Shown here one piece after another: positions 9,154-17,993 of a stretch of 64,000 bases of DNA. Both the position numbers and the translations under genes were made by a program. The stretch comes from Maricaulaceae bacterium EIL42A08 (GTDB taxonomy: Bacteria; Pseudomonadota; Alphaproteobacteria; Caulobacterales; Maricaulaceae): positions 266,527 to 330,526 of the forward strand of contig JAMZNZ010000003.1 in assembly GCA_024178355.1 (NCBI GenBank), given 5' to 3'. How positions within the stretch are numbered: the first letter of the stretch is position 1; each line of letters starts with the position of its first letter. The notes below the pieces were generated by a model. It ran no database searches. It saw only the letters and a program-made list of their open reading frames with translations, and was not told the origin of the DNA.

Positions 9154-9559
9154 TCCACTATTCTATGCCGCAATAGGGGTGTGCGGCCTGGCGCTGGTGG
9201 CGGCGAGTATGCCCTCAGACTGGATCAACGGCCGCGGGCCCTCTGCCGCCGCGCCGGGAACGCCGCCAGAGACAGTGTTGGCGTCCACCGACTGGATTGC
9301 CCCATTTGCGGCGCGTCTTGAACCGCAGGCCGCCTCCACCCGCCCGCCTGATCCGGTCCGTGAGCCGATTGATGACTGGCGCCTTGTGGGGCTTGTGGAA
9401 AGCAATGACGGAAGCTTTGCAACGCTGGCCAGCGGCGGGCAGGTCCGCACACTGAAGCTCGGCGATACGCTGGGCGGCTTTGATCTGGTCGCGATTGAAG
9501 CGGGCAGGGCGGTGTTTCGCCGCGGACCGGAGGAGCGTTCGCTACGCTTGGCGCGCTAG
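9143..9559 (+). CDS. gspC: Short GspC-like (HR domain only) type II secretion protein
   Basis: 138 residues. ATG at 9143 gives a short cytoplasmic tip and one membrane helix (about 7-24); it overlaps gspM by 11 bases. After a proline-rich linker comes an HR-type beta domain (DDWRLVGLVESND ... LKLGDTLGGFDLVAI), the part of GspC that contacts the secretin N0 domain. No PDZ or coiled-coil domain follows, so it is a minimal GspC, comparable to short GspC/GspP-like proteins of non-enterobacterial systems. It sits directly before gspD, as expected for its partner. Confidence 0.75.
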   Translation: MRADPLFYAAIGVCGLALVAASMPSDWINGRGPSAAAPGTPPETVLASTDWIAPFAARLEPQAASTRPPDPVREPIDDWRLVGLVESNDGSFATLASGGQVRTLKLGDTLGGFDLVAIEAGRAVFRRGPEERSLRLAR

Positions 9560-9616
9560 GCTTTGCCATACAAGCCGGTTAGGGTGCTGGCCAAGTGGAG
9601 GGGACGGACACAATCA

Positions 9617-11635
9617 ATGAAGCTGGCTCATACTATTGTTGCGATGTCGGGGCTTGTGGCCCTGAACGCCTGCGCCGGGATCACAGAGCCGGGCGCACCT
9701 TTCTGGGCCGATCAGGTCGCACAAACGCCCGCACCGGATACCGCCACCGCGCCAGACCCTGAGGCCAATGCCCAGAGCGGCTCCGGGGTTGAAGAGGATG
9801 CAGTCGAGCCGGGCGGTGATCTGGTTTATCTGCGCAGTCGCCAGGGCATCGCCACCGCCAGCAGCAGCGATGGCCTCGACGGGCGCACGCTCAGCCTTGA
9901 TTTTGTCAATGCGCCGGTGGCTGCGGCTGTGCGCGCCATTGTTGGTGACGCGCTGGGCGAGCCCGTTCTGGTCGCGTCCGACGTGTCCGGTGAGATCACG
10001 CTGACGGCACCGGAGCCGACCTCGGCACGGGCCGCCCTGTCGGCGCTTGATACAGTGCTCAGTGAATCCGGACTGGCGCTGGTGGAGCGCGAGGATGGAT
10101 TTCTACTCACCCGGATTGAGGCGGCCCGTCCGACTTTTGGGTCATCGGGTTTAGGTATGGGCGGGCGTGTTGTGCCGGTGCGCCATACCGATCCCACCCA
10201 GCTTTTGAGCGTGCTTGATCCCTTCCTGACTGATCGCGCGCAGGCTATTCCGCTCGATGAAAGCGGAGTGCTGATCCTAGCGGGACCTCGCTCGGAGCTT
10301 GAAAACCTTGAAGATGCAATCCGCACCTTTGACCGCCCCTTCCTGACCGACCGTGTCTACGGGATGTTTGAACTGCGCTACGTCAACGCCGAAACTGCAC
10401 AGCGCGAGATCGCAGCGGTTCTCGACGGCCTTGGCGCGCCCAGCGGGGCGGTACGGCTTGTGCCGCTGCCACGCCTGAATCTGTTGTTTGTCGCCACACG
10501 TGATCGCCAGCGCTTTGACGAGGTGGGCGATTGGGTCCAGCGCTTTGACCGCCCGGCGGGGGGCGATACCCGCCGCCTTCGCTACTATGTGGCGCGCAAT
10601 ACGCCAGCCACCACTCTGGCCAGTCAGATATCGGCTGCTTTTGCCGGTAGCGCCTCTGGTGACGGTGGCAGCTTTGGCGGTGAGAGCGAACAGAATCGCG
10701 GAAGCGACGACGCCTCCAATGAAGACGAAGGTCGCCTCGCCATCATTGCCGACCAGCTCAACAACGCGCTGATTATCCGGGCTACCGATCAGGAATATCG
10801 CGAAATCCTGGAGCTGGTGGAGCGCATGGATGTCCTGCCGCCACAGGTGCTGATCGAAGCCACAATCGCCGAGGTGCGCCTGACCGACGGGCTGAATTTC
10901 GGTGTGCGCTGGTTCTTCCAGTCCCGCGACGGGGAGGGCGATTCAGCGATCACTTTCTCGGATTCAACAACCGGTTCCACCGCAGAGGTCTTCCCCGGTT
11001 TCAACTACGCTTTTACCGGTTCGAACCTCAACGCAACGCTCAGCGCGCTGAACTCCATTACAGATGTCACGGTGCTCTCCGCGCCTTCGATCATGGTGCA
11101 GAACAATCAGACCGCCCACCTTCAGGTTGGTGATGAGGTTCCGATTGTGACCCAGACCGCCACCTCGGTCAGCGAAGCCAACGCGCCCATCGTGTCGAAT
11201 ATCGAGCTGCGCGAAACCGGTGTGATCCTTCAGGTCACGCCGCGTATCAACGCCAGCGGCATTGTGGTGCTGGAGGTTAATCAGGAGGTATCCAGCGTGC
11301 GCCCGACGACGACCTCGGGCATCGATTCTCCGACTATTCAGAAGCTGGAATTTACCTCTACGGTGGCCGTGCAGAGCGAAAGCACCGTGGCGCTGGGCGG
11401 TCTGATCCGCGAAAGCCAGACCGACACCAATAATGCGGTGCCTTTCCTGGGCCGCGTGCCGGGGCTGGGCGCTGCCTTCCGCGACCGCGCCATGACCCAG
11501 GAGCGTAGCGAGCTGGTCATTTTCCTGACCCCGCGCATTATCAATTCCACTCAGGATGCTGAAAGCGCCCTGTCGCGCATGCGCCGTGAGCTACAGGCGC
11601 TCGAAGCCCGTCAGGACGATCTGTTCGAGCAATGA
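9617..11635 (+). CDS. gspD: Type II secretion secretin GspD (lipoprotein)
   Basis: Outer-membrane secretin forming the exit channel. 672 residues from ATG 9617; an in-frame TTG at 9563 is rejected because 9617 opens directly on a lipoprotein signal with lipobox LNAC (Cys19) and has GGAGGGG about 15 bases upstream. After a low-complexity linker come N0 (about 75-145), N1-N3 domains with a Gly/Ser-rich insert in N3 (about DNA 10640-10730) and the C-terminal secretin domain ending in the signature VPFLGRVPGLGAAFRD. Being lipidated, it may not need a separate pilotin. Confidence 0.95.
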   Translation: MKLAHTIVAMSGLVALNACAGITEPGAPFWADQVAQTPAPDTATAPDPEANAQSGSGVEEDAVEPGGDLVYLRSRQGIATASSSDGLDGRTLSLDFVNAPVAAAVRAIVGDALGEPVLVASDVSGEITLTAPEPTSARAALSALDTVLSESGLALVEREDGFLLTRIEAARPTFGSSGLGMGGRVVPVRHTDPTQLLSVLDPFLTDRAQAIPLDESGVLILAGPRSELENLEDAIRTFDRPFLTDRVYGMFELRYVNAETAQREIAAVLDGLGAPSGAVRLVPLPRLNLLFVATRDRQRFDEVGDWVQRFDRPAGGDTRRLRYYVARNTPATTLASQISAAFAGSASGDGGSFGGESEQNRGSDDASNEDEGRLAIIADQLNNALIIRATDQEYREILELVERMDVLPPQVLIEATIAEVRLTDGLNFGVRWFFQSRDGEGDSAITFSDSTTGSTAEVFPGFNYAFTGSNLNATLSALNSITDVTVLSAPSIMVQNNQTAHLQVGDEVPIVTQTATSVSEANAPIVSNIELRETGVILQVTPRINASGIVVLEVNQEVSSVRPTTTSGIDSPTIQKLEFTSTVAVQSESTVALGGLIRESQTDTNNAVPFLGRVPGLGAAFRDRAMTQERSELVIFLTPRIINSTQDAESALSRMRRELQALEARQDDLFEQ

Positions 11636-12423
11636 CCTTGCCGCGTCAATGCCAGGACCACGAAACCGGCTCGGCGCTGGTTTACGTACTCTGGATTGCA
11701 GCCGCCATCGCGCTGGTGCTCGCCGCAGCCAGTGTGGCGGTGCAGGGGCAGCTACGGCTTGGGGCGACTGAACGCAACGCCGCGCGTGCTGATACAGCCC
11801 TGCGTTCAGCGCTGGACATTGCGGCCTATGACGCAGCCCTCGTCGGGCGCAGCTATCTGCAAGGCTTGCCGACGACCATCCAGATCGACGATGTGCCGGT
11901 GACGGTGAACTTGGCTTCTGCCCACTCAAAGCTCGATATCAACCTGGCCAATGACGAACGCTGGCTGGCTTTTTTGATCCGTCAGGGTGTGACCGAAGCG
12001 CGCGCCCGCACGCTCACAGATCGCATTCTGGACTGGCGTGACAGCGATGACCGCCCCAGGGAGTTCGGTGGAGAAGGCGAGCTCTATCGTCCAGGCGAAT
12101 TGGGCAACCGGCCCTTCCGGTCCGTCCGGGAGCTATCGAGGGTTGCAGGTCTCGAGCTCGCCGAAGTGGCTTGCTGGGCGGGCGATTTGACCGTCTATGG
12201 CGGCACGCCGGACCCTGAGATTGACGCCAGCCAGATCGGTGCGGTGATCTCCATGGACGGCGTCCGGGCCGCGTTTGTTGCGCGCAGGCTCCGCCCCGAT
12301 GGACGTGGATATGATGAAATGAGCGGGCTGGCGCTGTTCGGGGCCTCACCCTTGAGACCTTTTGAGTGGGTTGCATTCAGTGTTGACGAAGCCGAGCCGT
12401 TGGAGTGCTCTGCCAGCAGCTAG
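11632..12423 (+). CDS. gspK: Minor pseudopilin GspK
   Basis: 263 residues, ATGA overlap with gspD. Signal HETG^SALVYVLWIAAAIAL: prepilin-like with no Glu at +5, as is normal for GspK, which caps the tip. A large globular domain follows, with the GspK helix-hairpin segments KLDINLANDERWLAFL and TDRILDWRDSDD. It is separated from the downstream permease fusion by only 20 bases, so the operon continues. Confidence 0.93.
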   Translation: MTLPRQCQDHETGSALVYVLWIAAAIALVLAAASVAVQGQLRLGATERNAARADTALRSALDIAAYDAALVGRSYLQGLPTTIQIDDVPVTVNLASAHSKLDINLANDERWLAFLIRQGVTEARARTLTDRILDWRDSDDRPREFGGEGELYRPGELGNRPFRSVRELSRVAGLELAEVACWAGDLTVYGGTPDPEIDASQIGAVISMDGVRAAFVARRLRPDGRGYDEMSGLALFGASPLRPFEWVAFSVDEAEPLECSASS

Positions 12424-12443
12424 CCGAAGGGGACACGGCACTT

Positions 12444-15400
12444 ATGATCTCGACTATCGTAAACCGGGGACATGGCATCCGCCTTGTATTCGCTGTTGTG
12501 CTTCTGGTTGTTCTGGCAGTCTTTTTCTGGACCCAGTCGCGCTATCCAGGCCTCAATGACAAGGCGATCATGAGCGGTGCGATCCAGCTGGAAGACCCCT
12601 TGAGCTTTGAAGCCATGATCCCGATCACAGAGGATATGGGCACGATAGAGCGTATCGGCGTTACAACGCTGAACTGGATTGACACCAACAAGAAGGGCAT
12701 GACCTTCGGGGTCCTTTTCGGTGCCGGCTTCCTCACGCTTCTGGGCTATCTCAGGCGGCGCAGTTTCAACGACCCCTTCGCCAATTCCTTCTACGGGTTG
12801 TTCATCGGCGCGCCGCTGGGCGTGTGCGTGAATTGCGCCGCGCCCATCGCCAAAGGGCTCTATCAGGGTGGTTCGCGGGCCGAGACGACGCTGTCGGCCA
12901 TGATCGCCTCGCCAACGCTGAACGTGGTCGTGCTGACCATGGCGTTTGCGCTTTTGCCCTTCTACATCTTCATGGCGAAGATCGTGCTCAGCCTGGCACT
13001 GATCCTTGTTGGCGTGCCGCTATTGTGTCGGCTGATCCCGTCTGAACGCCTTAATTATGGTGCGCCAGCCCCGAACACTCCGACCCCGCCTGATCAGGTC
13101 GGAGCCGGATTGTTTGATGGCGAGGACCTTCACGTCGCCGCCGGGCGCTTTGGCCTCGATTACCTCAAATCGCTGTGGTTCATTATTCGCGTGACGGTGC
13201 CGCTAATGCTGCTGGCCGGGTTCATGGGTGCCATCGTGGCCACCTTGATGCCCGTCGACTGGGTGGCTAGCGCGCCGTTCGGGCCGTTCAGCGCGATTGC
13301 TGTCGCTTTTGTGGGGACCATCATGCCGGTGCCCATGGGCTTTGATGTGGTCTTTTCCGGCGCGCTTCTGAACGGCGGCATCGGCCACGGCTATGCCATG
13401 ACGCTCGTCTTCACGCTGGGCAGTTACTCCATCTATTCCTTCCTGATCGTCGGCGGCTCGGTGGGCTGGCGCGCCGCAGGCCTTCTGGCTGGTGCGGTGG
13501 CGATCATCGGTGTGGTGTCAGGCTTGGCTGTTCAGGCCTGGTATGAGTATCAGACCGAGCGCGCCCTGCAGATGCTGGTCCAGCCTGAAGGCGCGGCACC
13601 GGTCGGCGGGGCCAAGACTTTTGTCCTGAAGCAGGGTGCCGAGACTGGCGAGATCGAAGTCAGCTTTATCCCTTATGAGGCACCCGCTGGCCCTGACTCT
13701 CCCGGCTTTGAGCGGGTCGAGGCCTGGCAGCGCGGCATCGACCATCCGGTGGAATTTTCCTTTGCCGATATGTGGCCGCCCTTCTGGGAAGGCCGCTCCA
13801 TCGCCGCCGGTGATATTGATCGCGATGGCGATGCGGACCTTGTCTTCGCGTCGAGCCGCGCCGGGCTTTATCTTTACGCCAATGATGGCCGCGGCCAGTT
13901 CTCGACGATGCAGATTGATCTTGGACCGGTGGCCGAGATGCCGGTGTTCAACGCCACCCTGATCGATGTGGACGATGATGGCTGGCAGGACCTGATCCTG
14001 GCCACCTATATGCAAGGCGAATGGGTGCTGCCCAATGTGGACGGGCAGTTTGATACGTCCGCCCTCTACCCGATCGCCAATCGCGATGACGCCATCATGG
14101 TGATGGCCTCGACCTATGGGGATGTGGACCGGGACGGGGATCTCGATGCCGTGTTCGGCAACTGGGCTGCGGGCTGGTATCGCCGCGTCCCGGGCGAAGA
14201 GTCGCGCAATCGCGTAATCCTCAACGAAGGCGGCCGCCTTGATGGCTCACGCTTTGAAGAGCTTCCCGGCATTCCTGGCGAAACGCTGACGATCCTGTTG
14301 TCCGATATCGACGCCAATGGCACGCAAGACTTGATCGTCGGAAACGATTTTGAGGTGCCGGACTATTTCTATCTCGGCGATGGCGCGGGCGGGTTTGAGG
14401 CGATTACCTATCAGGACGACCTCATCCCGATGACGACCACCACGACCATGTCGCTGACCTCGGCTGATTTTGGCAATGATGGCACGATGGAGCTTTATGC
14501 CGCCCAGATCGCAGGCCGTGCCTCGGGTGTCTCCAGCCGCTTGAACCTGCAGCCGATTGAGCGTTATTGCGACAGTATCCAGCGCGAGAGCGACCGCGAG
14601 ACCTGCCAGCGCAACATGGATATCAAGCGCTGGTATCGGGCCGGTAACAGCCTTGATCCGTCCAATGCACCGCGCTGTGCGCGCCTGGATGAGCCTTATC
14701 GCAGCGAGTGCCGGGGCATGCTGATCAAGGATCTGGCGATCCAGAATCGCGACCCCAGCCTGTGCAATCTCATCCCGGCCACACAGGCGCGCGTACGTAG
14801 CTATTGCGACATTCATTTTCGCCCCACCCGGCCCATGACCGAGGCGGAACAGGACGCGGCGATTGCCCAGATCCTGGCACGCAACGTCCTGCTGGAGCGC
14901 CAGGATGATGGCCGCTATGCCGAAACGGCTGAAGCGCGGGGCCTGGAAATCGGAGGCTGGAGCTGGGACGTTTCCGTGGCCGATTTTGATAATGATGGCT
15001 GGCAGGACGTTTACGTCGTCAACGGTACCTGGGTGCCCAACGAAGTCACACCGTCGAATATTTTCTATCGCAATAATGGCGATGGCAGCTTTACTGAAAT
15101 GACCGAGGCCATGGGTCTGATGGACTATCACATGACTGCAGCGGCGGTCGTCGTGGATGTCGATAACGATGGCGATCTTGATATGGTCACCGCGCCGGTG
15201 AACGCACCCGCTGCAGTCTTCGTCAACAACGCCACCGATCGCAACGCGCTAAGCGTTCAGCTTATCGACCATCAGGGCAATCGCGATGGCATTGGCGCGC
15301 GCCTGACCCTTTATGGCGGGCTTGAGAGCGCTGACTTTCAGGTGCGTGAGCTACAGCTGGGCGGCGGCTTCATGTCGTTTGACGACCCGGTGGCCCATTT

Positions 15401-15533
15401 CGGGCTCGATGCCGGCCAGGCCGCTGACCGGCTGGAAATCCGCTGGGCCGATGGCAGCAGCAGCCAGATCGCCGGTCCCTTTGAAGCGGGCGGGCGCTAT
15501 ACCCTGACCCGACACGAAACACCCCTGAATTAG
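12444..15533 (+). CDS. ArsP/DUF318-type permease fused to FG-GAP repeats and UnbV (ASPIC) domain
   Basis: 1029 residues. ATG 12444 is preceded by AAGGGGA at a 10-base spacing. Residues about 10-390 are a polytopic permease of the PF03773 type: two halves, the first with the family cysteine motif in the form VCVNCAAPIAKG followed by IASPTLNVVV, the second with IMPVPMGFDVVFSGALLNGG. Residues about 450-950 hold FG-GAP/VCBS propeller blades with calcium-type loops DIDRDGDAD, DVDDDGWQD, DVDRDGDLD, DIDANGTQD, DFDNDGWQD and DVDNDGDLD. A six-cysteine insert lies between blades (about 14560-14820). The C-terminus is an ASPIC/UnbV domain. The propeller should face the periplasm. Substrate unknown. It is transcribed with the T2SS genes. 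The fusion itself is seen; any link to secretion is inference. Confidence 0.85.
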   Translation: MISTIVNRGHGIRLVFAVVLLVVLAVFFWTQSRYPGLNDKAIMSGAIQLEDPLSFEAMIPITEDMGTIERIGVTTLNWIDTNKKGMTFGVLFGAGFLTLLGYLRRRSFNDPFANSFYGLFIGAPLGVCVNCAAPIAKGLYQGGSRAETTLSAMIASPTLNVVVLTMAFALLPFYIFMAKIVLSLALILVGVPLLCRLIPSERLNYGAPAPNTPTPPDQVGAGLFDGEDLHVAAGRFGLDYLKSLWFIIRVTVPLMLLAGFMGAIVATLMPVDWVASAPFGPFSAIAVAFVGTIMPVPMGFDVVFSGALLNGGIGHGYAMTLVFTLGSYSIYSFLIVGGSVGWRAAGLLAGAVAIIGVVSGLAVQAWYEYQTERALQMLVQPEGAAPVGGAKTFVLKQGAETGEIEVSFIPYEAPAGPDSPGFERVEAWQRGIDHPVEFSFADMWPPFWEGRSIAAGDIDRDGDADLVFASSRAGLYLYANDGRGQFSTMQIDLGPVAEMPVFNATLIDVDDDGWQDLILATYMQGEWVLPNVDGQFDTSALYPIANRDDAIMVMASTYGDVDRDGDLDAVFGNWAAGWYRRVPGEESRNRVILNEGGRLDGSRFEELPGIPGETLTILLSDIDANGTQDLIVGNDFEVPDYFYLGDGAGGFEAITYQDDLIPMTTTTTMSLTSADFGNDGTMELYAAQIAGRASGVSSRLNLQPIERYCDSIQRESDRETCQRNMDIKRWYRAGNSLDPSNAPRCARLDEPYRSECRGMLIKDLAIQNRDPSLCNLIPATQARVRSYCDIHFRPTRPMTEAEQDAAIAQILARNVLLERQDDGRYAETAEARGLEIGGWSWDVSVADFDNDGWQDVYVVNGTWVPNEVTPSNIFYRNNGDGSFTEMTEAMGLMDYHMTAAAVVVDVDNDGDLDMVTAPVNAPAAVFVNNATDRNALSVQLIDHQGNRDGIGARLTLYGGLESADFQVRELQLGGGFMSFDDPVAHFGLDAGQAADRLEIRWADGSSSQIAGPFEAGGRYTLTRHETPLN

Positions 15534-15544
15534 GACGAAACCCC

Positions 15545-16741
15545 ATGAACCGCATTGTCCTTGGCATTGGCGCGCTTGTGCTTGTTGCTGTTGGCGTCGT
15601 GACGCTATTCCTGACCCGCGATACCGGGCCGGATGTCACGATGGAAGACGCCGAAGTCGCCTATGCGCGCGGTGATATTGCCACTGTGGTCAATATCCTG
15701 ACGGAGCTGATTGCCGAGGACGAGCCGCTGGCGCTCTATCGCCTCGGTTTGATGACGCGCGACGGGGAAGGTGTGAGCCAGGACCGCGATCGCGCGGTGT
15801 CTCTGCTGGAGCGCGCCTTAGGCGCTGGGCACGAGCCATCACAGGCACCGCTGCGCGCGCTCTATCTGCAACGCGGGCTGGAGGCTGACGCTGAGGACGG
15901 CGTGGTGGACCTGACCCGCGCCGCAGAGCTGGGCAGCCCTCAGGCGCAGGCGATTGTGGGCTCCTACTACCTCACTGGCACCTTTGTGGACGAGGATTTA
16001 AGCCGGGCCATCACCCTGCTGGGCGAGGCCGCCGAGGCCGGTGACAGCCGCGCGCAGACCAATCTGGGTATGGCCTATGCCACCGGGCGCGGCGTTGAGC
16101 GCAATGATGAGGAAGCCTTCCGCTGGTATCTCGCCGCCGCCCAGCAGGGCATGGTGCGCGCCCAGCCGGCAGTCGGGCTTTTCTATGAAACCGGCCGCGG
16201 GGTGGAGCAGAATGTGGGCGAAGCGCTGCGCTGGTATCTGGCGGCCTATCGGGCCGGAGCGCCCAATGTGGACGCGCGCCTGGGCGCGCTGCTGGCCGAT
16301 GGCATGATTGAAGGCGCGGATCCCAGTGAAGCTTCGGCATGGACGTCTGCGGCGGTGCGAGCCGACAATCGCGACGCGCTCGCCTGGCTGGAAGCTCGGG
16401 CCGATGAAGGCGTGGTCGCTGCCCAGGCCCAACTGGCCCGGCTTTACAATGACGGTGAAGGCGTGCCGCAGGATGGACAACGGGCTCTGGCCTACTTCCA
16501 GGCGGCTGCCGATGGCGGTGCCGGTGTGGCTCAGCTTGAAATGGCGCGTCGCTACGCATCCGGAAACGGCGTGGAGCTTGATTATATCCAGGCCCATGTC
16601 TGGGCGAACCTGGCGGCAGCCGCTGGCGTCGAAGGCGCCGCGGACGAGCGCGATGTGATCGCTCAATTCCTGACACCAGAAGACCTGCGTGAAGCTCAGA
16701 GCCGGGCAAGCGCCTGGCGGGATGAACGCCGTGGCCGTTAA
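15545..16741 (+). CDS. Membrane-anchored Sel1-repeat protein
   Basis: 398 residues. ATG 11 bases after the permease fusion. One N-terminal membrane helix (about 4-24) with no cleavage site, so the rest projects into the periplasm. About eight Sel1-like (SLR) repeats follow, e.g. AQTNLGMAYATGRGVERN and ALAYFQAAADGGAGVAQLEMA. Such solenoids are protein-protein scaffolds. Position as penultimate gene of the T2SS unit suggests a partner of the permease fusion or of the secretion machinery; this is inference. Confidence 0.85.
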   Translation: MNRIVLGIGALVLVAVGVVTLFLTRDTGPDVTMEDAEVAYARGDIATVVNILTELIAEDEPLALYRLGLMTRDGEGVSQDRDRAVSLLERALGAGHEPSQAPLRALYLQRGLEADAEDGVVDLTRAAELGSPQAQAIVGSYYLTGTFVDEDLSRAITLLGEAAEAGDSRAQTNLGMAYATGRGVERNDEEAFRWYLAAAQQGMVRAQPAVGLFYETGRGVEQNVGEALRWYLAAYRAGAPNVDARLGALLADGMIEGADPSEASAWTSAAVRADNRDALAWLEARADEGVVAAQAQLARLYNDGEGVPQDGQRALAYFQAAADGGAGVAQLEMARRYASGNGVELDYIQAHVWANLAAAAGVEGAADERDVIAQFLTPEDLREAQSRASAWRDERRGR

Positions 16742-17894
16742 AAGCCTGCTTCTTTCTGCCGTGCTGGCCCTTACCGGTCAGGCGGCTCTGGCCCAGCCTG
16801 AAGGCGAGCCGGACCCCCGGGTGCTGCAGGCGCAGGCCTATGAAAGCGGGCGCGGTGCGCCTCAGGACTTTACGCTGGCGCTTCAGCTTTACCGGCAGGC
16901 GGCTGAGGACGGTCATCCCGGCGGCCTGAATGGTCTGGCCAGAGCCTATGCCGATGGGCGCGGCGTCGCGCGCGACCCGGCCCGCGCCATGCAGTTGTTT
17001 GCTGAGGCAGCTGCGCAGGGCAATCCGGTCCACATGACCGATTACGCTCAGGCCCTGGAAAGCGGCGTCGCGGGAGAGCCCAATCCGGCTGAAGCCGTTG
17101 TCTGGTATCAGCGCGCAGCTGAAGCGGGCTATGTCCCGGCGATAACAAGTCTCGGCGTTCTGGCGCTTGAGGGCAGCGGTATGGAGCGGGACCCGGCTCT
17201 GGCGCTTCAGCTGTTTGAGCAGGCTGCGACCGCTGGCGATGCCCGCGCGCAAAGCAATCTGGGTCTGATGTATTCGCGCGGCGAAGATGTGGATCGCAAC
17301 TACGCACAGGCCGCCCGGCTGTTCCAGGCCGCCGCGGCGCAAGGGCTGCCCGAAGCGCTGCGCAATCTGTCTGTGCTGTATGCCAACGGCCATGGCGTGC
17401 CGGTCGATGAGGCCCTGTCCGAACAGCTTCTGCGTCAGGCACGGCTTGCCAGCGGGTTGGAGCTGGAGATGGTGCTTGAGACCATCGGACTGGGCTTTGA
17501 TCAACGCCTCAGTTCACCAGACTGGACCCGCCCACCGGGCCAGGCGCTGAACGCGGCGGCGAGAGCTGGTGACCCCATTGCGCTCTATCTTTCGGGGTAT
17601 CAGCTGTTACTGGGTGCCGGGGTTCGTCAGGACGTGCTCGAGGGCGAGGCCCGGCTCCAGATCGCCGCCGAGCTTGGATTACCCAGCGCCAGCCTGGCGC
17701 TGGCGCTTGCCTATGCGCGCGGTAGCGGTGTTCCGCAGGATTTTGAGGAAGCCTATTTCTGGGCCAGCCGGGCGGCCTTTGCCCAGACGCCGGAGGCCAT
17801 CGGTCTGCGTGATGCCCTCACTGACGAGCTGCCCCAGGATGCCATTGCCAGGGCCCAGGCAAGGCTGCGCCCGGCGGAGTTGGGCGGCGAATAG
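16722..17894 (+). CDS. Secreted Sel1-repeat protein
   Basis: 390 residues from ATG 16722, which lies inside the end of the previous gene (20-base overlap) and opens on a clear signal peptide (KSLLLSAVLALTGQAALAQ, cleavage after ALA). An upstream in-frame ATG at 16689 would bury the signal. Sel1 repeats fill most of the mature protein (GLARAYADGRGVARD, SNLGLMYSRGEDVDRN, LALAYARGSGVPQD). It closes the T2SS-headed transcription unit; no clear terminator follows before the next gene at 17994. Confidence 0.85.
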   Translation: MNAVAVKSLLLSAVLALTGQAALAQPEGEPDPRVLQAQAYESGRGAPQDFTLALQLYRQAAEDGHPGGLNGLARAYADGRGVARDPARAMQLFAEAAAQGNPVHMTDYAQALESGVAGEPNPAEAVVWYQRAAEAGYVPAITSLGVLALEGSGMERDPALALQLFEQAATAGDARAQSNLGLMYSRGEDVDRNYAQAARLFQAAAAQGLPEALRNLSVLYANGHGVPVDEALSEQLLRQARLASGLELEMVLETIGLGFDQRLSSPDWTRPPGQALNAAARAGDPIALYLSGYQLLLGAGVRQDVLEGEARLQIAAELGLPSASLALALAYARGSGVPQDFEEAYFWASRAAFAQTPEAIGLRDALTDELPQDAIARAQARLRPAELGGE

Positions 17895-17993
17895 ACGCGT
17901 GGGGCTGCAAGTCCACAGCGGATAAAGGGTTGATTTTCTCTTCACCAACCCGTCCTCTCCCCCGTTACACCTTAACGCCGACCGGAGATCCTC

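Noticed and set aside
9563-9616. Upstream TTG start for gspD
   Set aside because: It would put 18 residues before the lipoprotein signal; ATG 9617 gives a normal signal and lipobox.
16011-17504. 497-codon minus-strand frame across the two Sel1 genes
   Set aside because: Shadow of repetitive GC-rich coding sequence; Arg/Pro/His-rich composition with no fold.
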